Shown here one piece after another: positions 28,194-38,377 of a stretch of DNA of 64,000 nucleotides. The notes beneath the pieces are model-generated. The model was not told the DNA's origin and did no database searches. It was given only the letters and a program-made list of their open reading frames with translations. This DNA comes from Asaia astilbis JCM 15831 (GTDB taxonomy: Bacteria > Pseudomonadota > Alphaproteobacteria > Acetobacterales > Acetobacteraceae). Position 1 is the first letter of the stretch; each line of letters begins with the position of its first letter. Position numbers and translations under genes: made by a program. The stretch spans positions 1 through 64,000 of the forward strand of contig NZ_BAJT01000006.1 in NCBI RefSeq assembly GCF_000613845.1. The letters are read 5' to 3'.

Positions 28194-28664
28194 ATGTCTC
28201 GGTCATCTGGTGGTGCAAGAGAAAATAGAGAGCAAATCGACCTCGTGAAACGCGATACTGTCATCCCTTTCCCAAAGAGGCCGCGACGTCCCAGCGTGTC
28301 ATCTGCGAAGATGAGCGATCCCGGGATTGTAGTCAGGGCAATCGACGGTCGAATACTCGACAAGATGGGCATGTCCGGAACGGAGTGCTGCTATATCCTA
28401 TTACCTGAGGTGGAGACGATTACGTTGGAATATCCAGCGGCCGCTCAGGACGGCGGAGGCCCCGGAGAGGCCTTCATCAAGATTGGAAAAGTGATTTTGT
28501 CGGAGGCTGATGCTGTGACCGAGATCGCTGTATCTGAGGAGGAACGCGCAGCCAGTGAGGGAGGGATGCGCTGGATCGACCCGGGGAAGACATTATTTCT
28601 GGCGCGCCAGTCACCTGCGCATGTCGCGCTTATCTCTCTGAAACTTGTGTTCTCTCATGACTGA
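28194..28664 (+). CDS. Hypothetical protein
   Basis: A 156-aa protein that I do not recognise. It has no signal peptide or membrane segment. The N-terminal 40 residues are basic and probably disordered; from about residue 42 there is an ordered-looking Asp-Pro-Gly-Ile-Val-Val-Arg-Ala stretch and an acidic middle. The first codons lie in AT-rich DNA and the body in GC-rich DNA with normal codon use, so the true start could be a later ATG such as the Met at residue 40 (28311). It stands alone, convergent with the EamA gene. Confidence 0.5.
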   Translation: MSRSSGGARENREQIDLVKRDTVIPFPKRPRRPSVSSAKMSDPGIVVRAIDGRILDKMGMSGTECCYILLPEVETITLEYPAAAQDGGGPGEAFIKIGKVILSEADAVTEIAVSEEERAASEGGMRWIDPGKTLFLARQSPAHVALISLKLVFSHD

Positions 28665-28703
28665 GCTCTTCGTCGCCTCGACCGTATAGGACAGTGAATG
28701 TCA

Positions 28704-29639
28704 TCATCTCGGATCGTCACTCAGAAAGTCTCTGGCCGTTTTCAGTAGCCGTCCATCGATCGCCGCAAGCCCCGCCCCGATGATGATGAGCCCGGTGATG
28801 GCATACCACCTGATTGTTTCTCCCAGCAGGCATACGCCCAGTAGGAGTGCTGTGACGGGAAGCAGGAAGGTGACGAGAGACAGATTCGTCGCTCCTGCTG
28901 TTGCCAGAACCCGGAAATAAAGGATGAATGCGAGCGCAGTGCTCAAAAAAGCAAGTCCGGCAAAGGCGCCTATGACTGACGAGGAGGGGGCTGGAAGCCC
29001 CCAGGGGCGGTCGAAGAGCAGTGAAAGCGGAAGCACGATCATCGTGCTCGCGGTCAGCTGCCCGGTTGCAATCTTCAGCGGTGCCATTCCGCGAAATTTG
29101 CGCCCGTAGACGCCTCCAAAGCCATAGCTGAGCGCAGCAAGAAGGCAGGCACCCTCGCCCAACAAGGAGTGATGGATCTCACCGTCGATCAAAGCAGGAG
29201 CCACAAGAAGGGCGACCCCAAGGAACCCGAGGACAATACCGATCACCTTGCCCCATTGGAGTTTCTCGTCATGGGTCTGAAAATGGGCACCAAGAATGGT
29301 GAACACCGGTGTGGTCGCGTTCAGGATGGCGGCAACTCCGCTTGGGATCAGCGTCTCTCCGAACGCGATCGCCGAAAAGGGAATAACGTTGTTCAAGGCC
29401 CCCAGCAAAAGCAACTTGCCCCATAAGCCAGGCTCGCAAGTCAGGCGATCTCGCTTCGACAAGAGAAAAAGGTTCAGGGCCATCGCCGCGAGGCCGACCC
29501 GGCCCAGAACCACCGTGAAGGGGGGAATGGTGGCGACCAGCACTTTGTAGAATAAGAAGGAGCCGCCCCATAGCAGGGCAAGCAGAAAGATAAGCGACCA
29601 TTCCTCGACGCTCATCCGTCTCTCTGCGTGTTCGCGCAC
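28704..29639 (-). CDS. DMT family transporter (two EamA domains)
   Basis: A 311-aa inner-membrane protein with ten hydrophobic helices arranged as two EamA repeats. The start Leu-Leu-Ala-Leu-Leu-Trp-Gly-Gly-Ser-Phe and the Gly-Glu-Thr-Ile motif near the end of repeat 2 are typical of metabolite exporters of the drug/metabolite superfamily. The start may be the second Met, eight codons in. The substrate is unknown. Confidence 0.9.
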   Translation of the reverse strand: MREHAERRMSVEEWSLIFLLALLWGGSFLFYKVLVATIPPFTVVLGRVGLAAMALNLFLLSKRDRLTCEPGLWGKLLLLGALNNVIPFSAIAFGETLIPSGVAAILNATTPVFTILGAHFQTHDEKLQWGKVIGIVLGFLGVALLVAPALIDGEIHHSLLGEGACLLAALSYGFGGVYGRKFRGMAPLKIATGQLTASTMIVLPLSLLFDRPWGLPAPSSSVIGAFAGLAFLSTALAFILYFRVLATAGATNLSLVTFLLPVTALLLGVCLLGETIRWYAITGLIIIGAGLAAIDGRLLKTARDFLSDDPR

Positions 29640-30237
29640 CTGCCTCTCCCAATCTGAACTCTCGATAAAGCTGCGCCACCCTCAGGCAAAGTCAACAGAG
29701 TTTGTGCGAAGGCTGTCGCCGGGAGTTTGCTTGGCGGTCACCATCAGGGTGCTTGCGTCAGTGTCAGGCGTGGTTTCACGTCAGTCACCAGAATGAGGCT
29801 ATTGTCGGTTCAAAACGGCCCTTACCGCACAAGGCAGCTTCACCTGTTATCCGACCGGCGTTCGCGTGATCGACGAAAGCGGGCATCTCACATAGCTCGG
29901 CATGATGGGTTTCTGTCTCGCACAGTAAGGATTGGTGCCAGAGAGGCGCTTGCTGACGGGGAGGAAAGTGGTTGGGTGTAATAATTATTAAGAACTTATA
30001 AAAATGATGAGATATTTCCGAGAAGCATGTATTTAAATATTTTTACCGGAAATACTTAGAAATAATATCCATATTAAGATTATATGATAGCGTAACGGCA
30101 TCTGTTGATGTTGTCCCGTATTTATGGATAACGGGATCATACTCATGGATATTGGACGATCACTCCATATCTATTTCATAAAAACAAAGCATTTCTCCTG
30201 TTGTGGGAGACTTGCGCCAAAAGTGAGGGTGCAGACA
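29640..30237. promoter_or_regulatory. Intergenic region upstream of the first TonB receptor gene
   Basis: About 600 bases with no convincing gene; the open frame at 29727-29981 has no coding character. From about 29980 to 30120 the sequence is distinctly AT-rich and probably holds the receptor promoter. No Fur box or FecI-type promoter could be assigned by eye. Confidence 0.4.
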
Positions 30238-33204
30238 ATGAGCGTCAGGGTTGTATTTGCGCGTCGTCAGGTCGTGTTGTCGTTCGGTGCGGTTCTGCTG
30301 AGCATGACCGCCTTGACGCAGCAAGCATTGGGGCAGGGCGTGCAGGCGCATCCCACTCCCTCTTCCAAGGCCGCGAAGACGTCGCTTGTGACCCTTCCCC
30401 AGAATGCGAAATCCGTTTCCCAATCCCGTATGCAGACTGTGCGCTCTGTTCAGGCTGGTAAGGGAGAGAAAATCTCTGTCCGGGGTATACGGTCGGCCTC
30501 CGAGACGCAGCTTGCGTCGCATAACGACGTCTCGGTCGTCGATGCCAATTTCATCGCGCATCATCCAGATACGAATATCGCAGAAACCCTGGCGCGCTTG
30601 CCCGGCGTCAACGTCCTCTCCACGACGGTCGGTGGGAGCATTGGTGGTACGGCGTCGATGATCGATAACGCCTCGCGGGGTGAGGGGCAGTTTATTTCTG
30701 TTCGGGGTATTGGACCGGATTACACGCTTAACCTGATCGACGGCGTTAATGTTGCGACGGCGAAACCCGCCAGCCGTCAGGTTCAGCTCTCCTTGATGCC
30801 GCCGCTTGGGTTCTCGCAGGTCGTCGTGAGCAAAACCGGTCAGGCATCTGATATGGGGGAATGGATCGCGGGGTTTGTCGATTTTCGCACGCCAAGCGCT
30901 TTCGAACTCGGCCATGATGTCATTTCCCTGAAGGGCCGTGGCGATTTCGGTGTTCAGGGCTATGATTACGGGCTCTATCGCGGACCTTTTAATGGCGGGG
31001 GTATCGCTCAGGGAGAAGTGAGTAAGGTACTCGGACCCGAAAACCGCTTTGGGGTGCATGCACTGGCCTATTACCAGTCTCGTAATTTCGCCAGTCAGGC
31101 GAGTAATCAGAACGAGGGGAACTGGGACTTTCTGCGGACTGAAACGGGGTCGAACCATGCCCCGCTCAGTACGATTGCTCCCGCAGAGAATATGATCCCC
31201 GAGCAGGTTAATCCGCAGGTCTCCTACGGAAATTCGCAGCGTTTTGGGGGTAATCTGGCGCTCGATTGGCGGGGAGATGGTATTTCCCTCTTTGCCAGAG
31301 GCACTTACGCGTCCTCAGATACACAGCAAACGACTATCCAGCGCGGCCTTCAATCGACAAACCAGATTGCGGTTGAGCAGCCTGACGGAACCTTCCTGAC
31401 CGATGAGGCAGGAGTTGTTGGCTCCTATTACGTCAACACAAATCCTGAAAAACAGGATCTTGCGACGATGCAGCTGGGCGGCAAGGTGGATTATCGCTGG
31501 TTCCACGCGACGCTGACAGGGTTTGGAAGTTTTGCGTCTGACGATCAGGATGCCATCCAAATTGCCTATAAAAACTACAATCTCGACCCGTCGGGCGAGA
31601 CGCTTTTATTGAACCCGGTCTATCGGGGGAATCCAGGATTTCCGATTGTGCCGTTGGCTCAGGCGCAGCTCGCCGAAATGAACAATCTCGGTGGCTATGT
31701 CCCTCAGACAAACGATAACTGGGGCTTTCCGGGAGTTGAGCGCACAGAATACAAAAACAATCAGGCTCTCGGTGGGATCAAGGCGGATTTTCGGGCAACG
31801 ACAGGGCAGAGTTTTCTGCCGTCCATTCTGTTCGGTGCAAAATATTATATGAGCGATCGTCATGCGACCAATCGGGATTACTCCTACGACAACCCCGATG
31901 GATTGCTGCCTGGTCTCCCGTCATCGCTCGTTGGAAACCGCTTGCAGAACGGCTCACTCTCGTCACCCGTTCTAGGCAAGCTAAAATCCTTGGCAAACTA
32001 TCAGACCCCTTTACTCGATACAGCCATGCTCGGGCGGTATCTTGAGGGGCTGCCCATGAGTTACGCGAGCGCCTCATACGGTGGTAACTGGACCGGGTCG
32101 GCCATACAAACCGCCTATAATGCCAATGTGAATACGCAAAGCGCGCGCGAGCACGTGACGGCCGGATATGTGGCCTTGCCATTTCACTTCGGCATGGTCT
32201 CCCTCACGCCGGGAGTGAGGTTCGAGCACTCTGAAATTTCCAATCGCTTCTGGACAGCCAGCTACGACGAGGATGACGCAGTTACCGGCGGCAATTTTGC
32301 GTCCAATTCCACGAAATTCAATGAATTCCTGCCAAGTGTGTACGCGACCCTGCGGCCCGACGCGCGCTCGGTGTACCGGGCCTCGTTCGATACGTCCTAT
32401 GTTCGCCCGAACACGTTCCTTCTGGGCGGTGCCCGAACGGTGACGTCCAACGGCGATAATGTCTTTACGATACAAGAGGGTAATCCGTCGCTCCGTCCGG
32501 TAGTCTCGCGCAATTTCGATGTCGGGGGGCAATGGCTGATGCCGGACGGCTCCAGCTTCGCCATTTCGGGTTTCTTCAAGCTGATGTCACACTACCTGTT
32601 CGACGCCGGTAATTCGACGCGGAGCGACGGCACTCGCTATCTGAGTGCGAACGGGACCGAGCAGATTTCTCCGACCCTGATCGTGATTACGCCGCGTAAT
32701 GGAGGAAGCGCCCGCGCGTATGGGCTGGAGATGGCAGCGAATAAACGCCTGTCCTTCCTGCCATCATTCTGGAAAAACGTGTCGCTGTCAGGCAACGCCA
32801 CGCTCCAGAGGACGCATGCCAATCTGAATCTGGCAGGGATCGGGAACGGGACACCGATCCAGTATGCGCCGTCCTGGATGTTCAATGTATCGCTTGGTTA
32901 TGACGACCATCGCCTCTCGACCAACCTGTCCTTTCGTAAATCCGGACGGTTTCTCGAAACCTATTACACCTATAGCGCGCAGAACGGTCGTACAGTCGAT
33001 ATCTCGTGGTGGAGTCAGCCGATTCAGCGACTGGATTACTTTCTGGGCTACAATGTGACCAAGCGTCTCAACGTCGCGTTCTCGGCTCAGAATTTGCTCG
33101 GGGATGCGAGCTACAGTGCGACCCGTGGGAAGCGTTCGGGTCAAATTCCCCAGATTGTCCTGCCGGGCAGAAGCTTTTTCCTGACCGCAGGGTATAGTTT
33201 CTGA
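30238..33204 (+). CDS. TonB-dependent outer-membrane receptor
   Basis: A receptor of about 988 aa for energised uptake across the outer membrane. The chosen ATG 30238 begins a clear signal peptide (Arg-Arg, hydrophobic core, Ala-Leu-Gly-Gln-Gly); ATG 30124 upstream adds a stretch that is not signal-like. A plug domain follows, with Ala-Glu-Thr-Leu-Ala-Arg-Leu-Pro-Gly-Val and Val-Arg-Gly-Ile-Gly-Pro near residues 120-160, then a large beta-barrel ending in a terminal Phe (Ala-Gly-Tyr-Ser-Phe). The plug resembles Xanthomonas/Caulobacter-type receptors for sugars or peptides rather than a known siderophore receptor. No uptake partner gene is adjacent. Confidence 0.9.
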   Translation: MSVRVVFARRQVVLSFGAVLLSMTALTQQALGQGVQAHPTPSSKAAKTSLVTLPQNAKSVSQSRMQTVRSVQAGKGEKISVRGIRSASETQLASHNDVSVVDANFIAHHPDTNIAETLARLPGVNVLSTTVGGSIGGTASMIDNASRGEGQFISVRGIGPDYTLNLIDGVNVATAKPASRQVQLSLMPPLGFSQVVVSKTGQASDMGEWIAGFVDFRTPSAFELGHDVISLKGRGDFGVQGYDYGLYRGPFNGGGIAQGEVSKVLGPENRFGVHALAYYQSRNFASQASNQNEGNWDFLRTETGSNHAPLSTIAPAENMIPEQVNPQVSYGNSQRFGGNLALDWRGDGISLFARGTYASSDTQQTTIQRGLQSTNQIAVEQPDGTFLTDEAGVVGSYYVNTNPEKQDLATMQLGGKVDYRWFHATLTGFGSFASDDQDAIQIAYKNYNLDPSGETLLLNPVYRGNPGFPIVPLAQAQLAEMNNLGGYVPQTNDNWGFPGVERTEYKNNQALGGIKADFRATTGQSFLPSILFGAKYYMSDRHATNRDYSYDNPDGLLPGLPSSLVGNRLQNGSLSSPVLGKLKSLANYQTPLLDTAMLGRYLEGLPMSYASASYGGNWTGSAIQTAYNANVNTQSAREHVTAGYVALPFHFGMVSLTPGVRFEHSEISNRFWTASYDEDDAVTGGNFASNSTKFNEFLPSVYATLRPDARSVYRASFDTSYVRPNTFLLGGARTVTSNGDNVFTIQEGNPSLRPVVSRNFDVGGQWLMPDGSSFAISGFFKLMSHYLFDAGNSTRSDGTRYLSANGTEQISPTLIVITPRNGGSARAYGLEMAANKRLSFLPSFWKNVSLSGNATLQRTHANLNLAGIGNGTPIQYAPSWMFNVSLGYDDHRLSTNLSFRKSGRFLETYYTYSAQNGRTVDISWWSQPIQRLDYFLGYNVTKRLNVAFSAQNLLGDASYSATRGKRSGQIPQIVLPGRSFFLTAGYSF

Positions 33205-33225
33205 CGCAGATTTTTGAATCTGGAT

Positions 33226-33274
33226 GGAGCGCGGACAACGCATGATTATTTTGTCCGTGTTCCGTCCATTTTTT
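33226..33274 (+). terminator. Terminator of the first TonB receptor gene
   Basis: A 13-bp stem with two G-U pairs (33226-33238 with 33251-33263), followed within six bases by T6. It starts 22 bases after the receptor stop. Confidence 0.8.
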
Positions 33275-33411
33275 AGCTCATGAGACGGAAGGAAAGAGGG
33301 CGTCGTATTTCTGAGTGACGAAACACTCTCGTCGTGAGCGGGATAGTTGAGAACAGCAGAACGTCGTTCCTCCATATGCCCTGAAGAACGGCTTTTTTCG
33401 GAGGATGCAGG

Positions 33412-33948
33412 ATGCGACGTATCAGATCCTCAGACAGGCTCGATCCTGCCAGCACGCCCTTTGCATTTTTAGGGCCTCGAATCTGTATTTTCGGGCCATC
33501 CAATAGTGGAAAATCGACCTTATCGGTTTTGATCGGCCGACAGCTCAACCTTCCGGTCATTCATCTCGACAGGCTGCGTCACGAGCCCGGAACCTTTGAT
33601 AGGCTCAGGCCGATAGCAGAGTTTCATGCCGATCACGCCCGAGCGATACAGCAGGCAGAATGGGTCATCGATGGCAACTATTCGTCTTGTCTCGATGAAA
33701 GGGTCGAACGCGCAACAGGCGTGATCCTGCTCGATGTTTCGACTGGAGTGAGTCTGTTTCGCTATGTGAAGCGATGCCTGAGACCCGAGCACCGGCTCGG
33801 AGGAGTCAATCCAGCGAGGGATCCAGTCAGGCTGGCAATGATACGGCATATCCTCGGCCCGACCCGAGCGAACAGGCAGCGTTATCGACAGATATTCGAC
33901 ACGATTGAGCGTCCGAAGCTCTTTCTTCTGTCGGGGAAGCTAAGCTGA
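33412..33948 (+). CDS. P-loop kinase-like protein (adenylate kinase / topology modulation type)
   Basis: A 178-aa P-loop NTPase. The Walker A is Gly-Pro-Ser-Asn-Ser-Gly-Lys-Ser at about residues 28-35, followed by His-Leu-Asp-Arg-Leu, Trp-Val-Ile-Asp-Gly-Asn-Tyr and a Leu-Leu-Asp-Val strand, the pattern of the FlaR/topology-modulation group related to small-molecule kinases. The N-terminal 20 residues may not be translated if a later start is used. The substrate is unknown and it stands alone. Confidence 0.75.
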   Translation: MRRIRSSDRLDPASTPFAFLGPRICIFGPSNSGKSTLSVLIGRQLNLPVIHLDRLRHEPGTFDRLRPIAEFHADHARAIQQAEWVIDGNYSSCLDERVERATGVILLDVSTGVSLFRYVKRCLRPEHRLGGVNPARDPVRLAMIRHILGPTRANRQRYRQIFDTIERPKLFLLSGKLS

Positions 33949-34166
33949 AGAGGGCGATCCAATACGCTTTTAACGCTTCGGGAAGCCTCGCATCGCTGGT
34001 TTTTCGGTCAGTGAGGTCTTGGAGGTCCAGCGTCTCCCGGAAAGTTACTTCGGTCCGGCCCATCGGGCGATGCCGCGACGTGCTCGGGCTATTTGGGTGC
34101 CGATCTGGTCTCACCCTGAGCAAAATGCTACGAGCGCTGGGCACAATTTATAATGATGAGTGAGGG

Positions 34167-35225
34167 TTGCAGGTGGAACACAATCAGCAGGAAGCTTTTC
34201 CTGGCACCCCTTTTTCTTCTTCCGAACTAAACATTGCCGTTCTGATCCCCTGTTATAATGAAGAGGTCACGATTGGAGATGTGGTCCGGGATATGCGCGC
34301 GGCCCTGCCTGACGCTTCGATCTATGTTTACGATAATAACTCGTCTGATCGGACGGTGCGCCGAGCAAGAGAGGCAGGCGCAATTACCCGCCATGAACGT
34401 CTCCAGGGTAAAGGGCATGTCATCAGAAGGATGTTTGCCGATATCGAGGCCGATTATTATGTCCTGATCGACGGCGACGGCACCTATGAAGCCGCAGCTT
34501 CACCGAAAATGATCCGCCTTGCCTGGGAGAATTCCTATGACACTGTGATGGGGGTTCGTGTGCATGAGCGAGCCGCGGCTTACCGGGCGGGTCATGTTCT
34601 CGGTAACCGAATTCTGACAGGTCTTGTGGTCAGCCTCTTCGGTCGTGGGCAGTCGGATATGCTCTCCGGTTATCGTGTGTTCAGCAGGCGCTTCGTCAAG
34701 TCCTTTCCTGCCCTGTCATCGGGGTTCGAGACTGAGACAGAGTTAACCGTCCATACGCTTGAACTGAATATGGCAATGGGTGAGGTGACCACACGCTACG
34801 TGGAGCGACCCGAAGGGTCGTTTTCCAAACTGAATACCTATCGCGACGGCTTCAGAATTCTCGGTACAATCGTCCGGCTTCTCAAGCAGGAGCGCCCGTT
34901 TTTGTTTTTTGGGGCAATTGGCTGCGTTCTCGCGGCTGTCGGTGGCGGGGTCGGTCTTCTTCCCGTGCTCGATTATGTGGAGACGCATAAGGTCCCGCAT
35001 CTTCCTTCGGCCGTGTTGGCTACAGGCTTTGAGATGCTGGCAGCACTGTCGCTCGTCTGCGGTTTGATTTTGAACAGTGTGACCCTGGGGCGTCAGGAGG
35101 CAAAGAGATTAGCCTATCTCTCCCTCAAGGCACCACCGGCGCCGGGGGGTGACCGGCGCTTGCCGGAAACTTACCTGCCAAACGCTTTCTTCCTCGGGGA
35201 TTTCTCTTGCTTCGACATTTCGTAA
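34167..35225 (+). CDS. Glycosyltransferase family 2 (polyprenyl-phosphate sugar synthase-like)
   Basis: A 352-aa membrane-associated glycosyltransferase. The GT-A domain (residues 22-230) begins Val-Leu-Ile-Pro-Cys-Tyr-Asn-Glu-Glu, has Tyr-Asp-Asn-Asn-Ser-Ser-Asp and the Asp-Gly-Asp-Gly-Thr metal motif near residue 110. Two hydrophobic helices at about 245-315 match DPM1/GtrB-type enzymes that put a sugar on undecaprenyl phosphate. The start is TTG 34167 after a gagg-type site; GTG 34173 is possible. The end overlaps the start of the DUF2142 gene, so the pair is coupled and likely works on the same lipid-linked sugar. Confidence 0.85.
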   Translation: MQVEHNQQEAFPGTPFSSSELNIAVLIPCYNEEVTIGDVVRDMRAALPDASIYVYDNNSSDRTVRRAREAGAITRHERLQGKGHVIRRMFADIEADYYVLIDGDGTYEAAASPKMIRLAWENSYDTVMGVRVHERAAAYRAGHVLGNRILTGLVVSLFGRGQSDMLSGYRVFSRRFVKSFPALSSGFETETELTVHTLELNMAMGEVTTRYVERPEGSFSKLNTYRDGFRILGTIVRLLKQERPFLFFGAIGCVLAAVGGGVGLLPVLDYVETHKVPHLPSAVLATGFEMLAALSLVCGLILNSVTLGRQEAKRLAYLSLKAPPAPGGDRRLPETYLPNAFFLGDFSCFDIS

Positions 35226-36596
35226 CGATCCTGCCGTCCTCGCCCGCTCGGCTTTATGTTTTTTTCGCAGCCCTGATCGGGCTGGCGTGCCTCTTTCTTA
35301 TTCCCCCAGCAGATGCCCGATGAGCGCAATCATTTTGCCCGTATCGTCCAGATTTCTCAGGGAGGGTTCGTAGGACTCAAGCTCACACCGAGCGAAGCGG
35401 GGGGATATCTGCCTAAAAACCTCCCGAGTGAAGCCGAGTTACTCAACGATCTCCGTTTTCATCCGGAAAAAAAGGTTGATACGACGGAATTGCAGGCTCT
35501 TTCCCAACGACACTGGGATCGGGAAAAGACCTGGACGTCGTTCGGCAATACCGTGATCTATGCACCGATCACGTATCTCCCCGCTGCTGTGACGACCTTA
35601 ATTGCACGTAAGACACACGCGACGATCATTCAGACGAGCTATCTGGTGCGGCTGGTCAATATCATCCTGACCATTTCCTTCTGCGGCCTGGGAGTTGCGA
35701 TCGCGAGGCGAGGGACGCTGTATCTGTCCTTACTGTCGAGCCTGCCTATGGTCCTTGCTCTGGGAGCTTCCTGCTCGCAGGATGGGATTTTAATAGGTCT
35801 TGCAATACTGACGGCAGGGCTTTTGACCCGACTTGACGCGATGCAGCTGGTTTCCACACGCTACTGGATCGGTCTGGGTGCTCTTTTTGCCGTATTGACG
35901 GTGAGTAAGCCCCCTCTGCTTTTGTGCAGTCTCATTCCTCTGGCGCTGGGCCTTGCCGGTAACCGACTGGTCAGAGCAATCCCTGCGGCAATGAGTTTCC
36001 TGGCGTTCCTAATCTGGCAGAAAATCGGTCTCTCCCCGACAAAGGTTCAGTTTCTCGATGGATCGGGTGTCTCTGACGCGGCGCAGGTGCACTGGGTGCT
36101 GACCCATCCCTTCTCTCTGCCTAGCGTCGCCTATCACACATTATCCCTGCGTCTGACCGATTTCATCAGGCAATTCATCGGTGTGCTTGGCTGGCTGGAT
36201 ACGGTTTTTCCGTCCAGCTTCTATCTGATGATCTGCATCCTGATAGTCGCAACGATCTTGTTTTCGCTTTATCCGGCACTGCGACAGCGAGAGCTGAGAC
36301 AGAGTGCTCTCGCTGTCTGGGTTTCGCTCGGTTCGGTGATGCTGGCCGTCGCGGCGGTTTTCTTTTCGCTATATGTTATCTGGACGCCAGTTGGCGCGCC
36401 CGTCATCGATGGGGTTCAGGGAAGATACTTCCTGCCGATTGCCCCTTTTGTGGCTCTGATTTTCCCGCTGGTGCGCAAGCCGGGCATGCTCATCGGTTCA
36501 GAACGCGCCCATCAGGTGGCTATGACTGCCATGACGGTGTTTCTCAGCGTTGATCTGGTAACGCTGATCTGCGTTCTGGCATCGCGCTACTGGTAG
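35208..36596 (+). CDS. DUF2142 family membrane protein, TTG start
   Basis: A polytopic membrane protein of about 462 aa. The family signature Pro-Asp-Glu-Arg-Asn-His-Phe-Ala-Arg is at about residues 37-45 (Pro-Asp-Glu-x-x-His-Phe), followed by a periplasmic loop and some ten hydrophobic segments, which is the GT-C-like layout. ATG 35313 would cut the first helix and the signature; the frame is open upstream to TTG 35208, which has gggga at good spacing and overlaps the GT2 gene by 18 bases. Members are thought to transfer sugars from polyprenyl carriers to surface glycans; that role is inferred from its GT2 partner. Confidence 0.8.
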
Positions 36597-36625
36597 GTTC
36601 AAAGGCAGGCAATCGACAATGTGAT

Positions 36626-36651
36626 AGCCCGGCGTGATGCCGGGCTTTTTT
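36626..36651. terminator. Terminator between the DUF2142 gene and purN
   Basis: An 8-bp perfect stem (36626-36633 with 36639-36646), a five-base loop and a T run, overlapping the purN stop codon. It ends the plus-strand glycosyltransferase operon. Confidence 0.88.
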
Positions 36652-37228
36652 ATGTGTGGCTCAGGAATTCCGACAGGGCGGCAGGGTAGAGTACGTGCTC
36701 CTGCTCAAGCACGCGAGAGGCAAGGCTCTGAGGCGTGTCGTCGCCGTGGATTGGCACTCGTGCCTGTCTCAGAATAGGACCTTCGTCCACACCGTCGGTT
36801 ACGAGATGCACAGTGCAGCCATGCTCGGTATCGCCAGCTTCGAGTGCTCGCGCATGGGTGTCGAGACCGGGATAGGCGGGAAGGAGGCTCGGATGAATGT
36901 TCAGCATCCGCCCCTTCCAGCGCGATACGAGATAGGGCGTGAGCACGCGCATATATCCCGCAAGGCAGATCACTTCGATCCCGGCTTCTGCGAGGGCAGC
37001 GTCGATTGCCTTTTCATGCCCTTCACGATCTCTCGGAAAAAGACGGTGATCGATCGCCAGAGTTGTGAGCCCGGCCAGACGCGCTGTCTCGAGCCCCGGA
37101 GCGTCAGGGTTGTTGCTCATCACAAGGGCAATGCGCGCCGGGTAGTCCGGGCGCGCACAGGCCTCGATCAGCGCATTCATGTTGCTGCCACGCCCGCTGA
37201 TGAGAACGGCAATGGGTGTTTTCGTCAT
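36650..37228 (-). CDS. purN: Phosphoribosylglycinamide formyltransferase
   Basis: A 192-aa enzyme using 10-formyl-THF to formylate GAR, the third step of purine synthesis. The phosphate-binding loop Gly-Arg-Gly-Ser-Asn is at residues 12-16, Leu-Ala-Gly-Tyr-Met-Arg near residue 90 and the catalytic Asn-Ile-His-Pro-Ser-Leu-Leu-Pro block at about residue 110, with Val-Asp-Glu-Gly-Pro-Ile near residue 150. It overlaps the purM stop by four bases (ATGA). Confidence 0.95.
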   Translation of the reverse strand: MTKTPIAVLISGRGSNMNALIEACARPDYPARIALVMSNNPDAPGLETARLAGLTTLAIDHRLFPRDREGHEKAIDAALAEAGIEVICLAGYMRVLTPYLVSRWKGRMLNIHPSLLPAYPGLDTHARALEAGDTEHGCTVHLVTDGVDEGPILRQARVPIHGDDTPQSLASRVLEQEHVLYPAALSEFLSHT

Positions 37229-38281
37229 GAGGCGAAATCGACCGTTCCATCAAGCGCATAGCGCGGGCCATTCGCCGTGATGTCACCAATGCGATAGCCT
37301 TTCTCGCCGCGCTCTTCGAGGAGAGCAAGCACCTTGTCGGGCTCGGAGGTAATCAGCACCATGCCGATGCCGCAATTGAAGACTTTGAGCATCTCGTCAT
37401 GGGCCACGTTGCCAGTCTGGGCCAGCCAACGGAAGACCGGCGGCACGGGCCAGCTATCGGCCTGTATCTGAACGCCAAGCCCTTCAGGCAGGACACGCGG
37501 CAAATTGCCCGGTAGACCACCACCCGTGATATGGGCGCAGCCATGCAGAAGTCCCGCTTTGTGCAGGGCCATCACCGTACGGACATAGAGTGCTGTCGGG
37601 CGCAGCAGGGCTTCGGCCAGGGTGCTGCCAGGTTCGAAGGGGGCTTCGCTGTTCCAGTCGAGGCCACTCATGGCCTTAATGCCACGCACCAGTGAATACC
37701 CGTTGGAATGCACGCCGCTTGAGGGAAGAGCGATTAGCGCATCCCCCTGAGCGATGCCGGCAGGGAGAAGGGCCGAGCGCTCTGCCGCCCCGACGCTGAA
37801 GCCAGCGAGATCGTAATGGCCAGGGCCGTACATGCCGGGCATCTCGGCTGTCTCACCACCCACCAGGCACAATCTGTATCCCGGCAGGCCTGAGCGATGC
37901 CGCGGACGACGCGGGACGCATCGTCGACCGAGAGTTTGCCGGTCGCCAGATAATCGAGGAAGAACAGCGGCTGCGCGCCCTGCACGACCAGATCGTTGAC
38001 ACACATGGCGACGAGGTCGATCCCGACCGTGTCATGCTGGCCGCTCTCGATGGCAACCATGAGCTTGGTGCCAACGCCATCGGTGCAGCTGACAAGGATG
38101 GGGTCGCTGAAGCCCGCAGCTTTCAGGTCGAACAGGCGCCGAAGCCACCGAGGCCGCCCATCGTGCCGGGACGGTCGGTCGATTTGGCAGCAGGCTTGAT
38201 CGCCTCGACCAGTGCATCCCCGGCCTCGATATCGACACCGGACTCGCGATAGCTCGCTGAAGGAGAGATTGGGTCGGTCAT
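37225..38281 (-). CDS. purM: Phosphoribosylformylglycinamidine cyclo-ligase (two one-base frameshifts)
   Basis: AIR synthetase of purine synthesis. From ATG 38281 the first frame gives the family N-terminus with a Met-Gly-Gly-Leu-Gly-Gly-Phe-Gly turn, then breaks near 38136. The second frame carries Asp-Gly-Val-Gly-Thr-Lys and Cys-Val-Asn-Asp-Leu, then breaks near 37866. The third carries Gly-Gly-Glu-Thr-Ala-Glu-Met-Pro-Gly and His-Ile-Thr-Gly-Gly-Gly to the stop at 37225. Adding one base at each site gives a seamless 352-aa protein of normal length. The gene is upstream of and coupled to purN, divergent from hdaA. Confidence 0.9.
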
Positions 38282-38377
38282 GCTGTCGCCTCGCTCGATT
38301 AACCTGGCCGGTTGCGTTATTATCCGCTCCTATTACTGGAGCCGACCCGGCTCGGAAAGGACCGGAACGGTTATTGA

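Noticed and set aside
35208-35312. A suspected frameshift at the start of the DUF2142 gene.
   Set aside because: Careful reading shows the frame is open from TTG 35208 through the signature, so no edit is needed.
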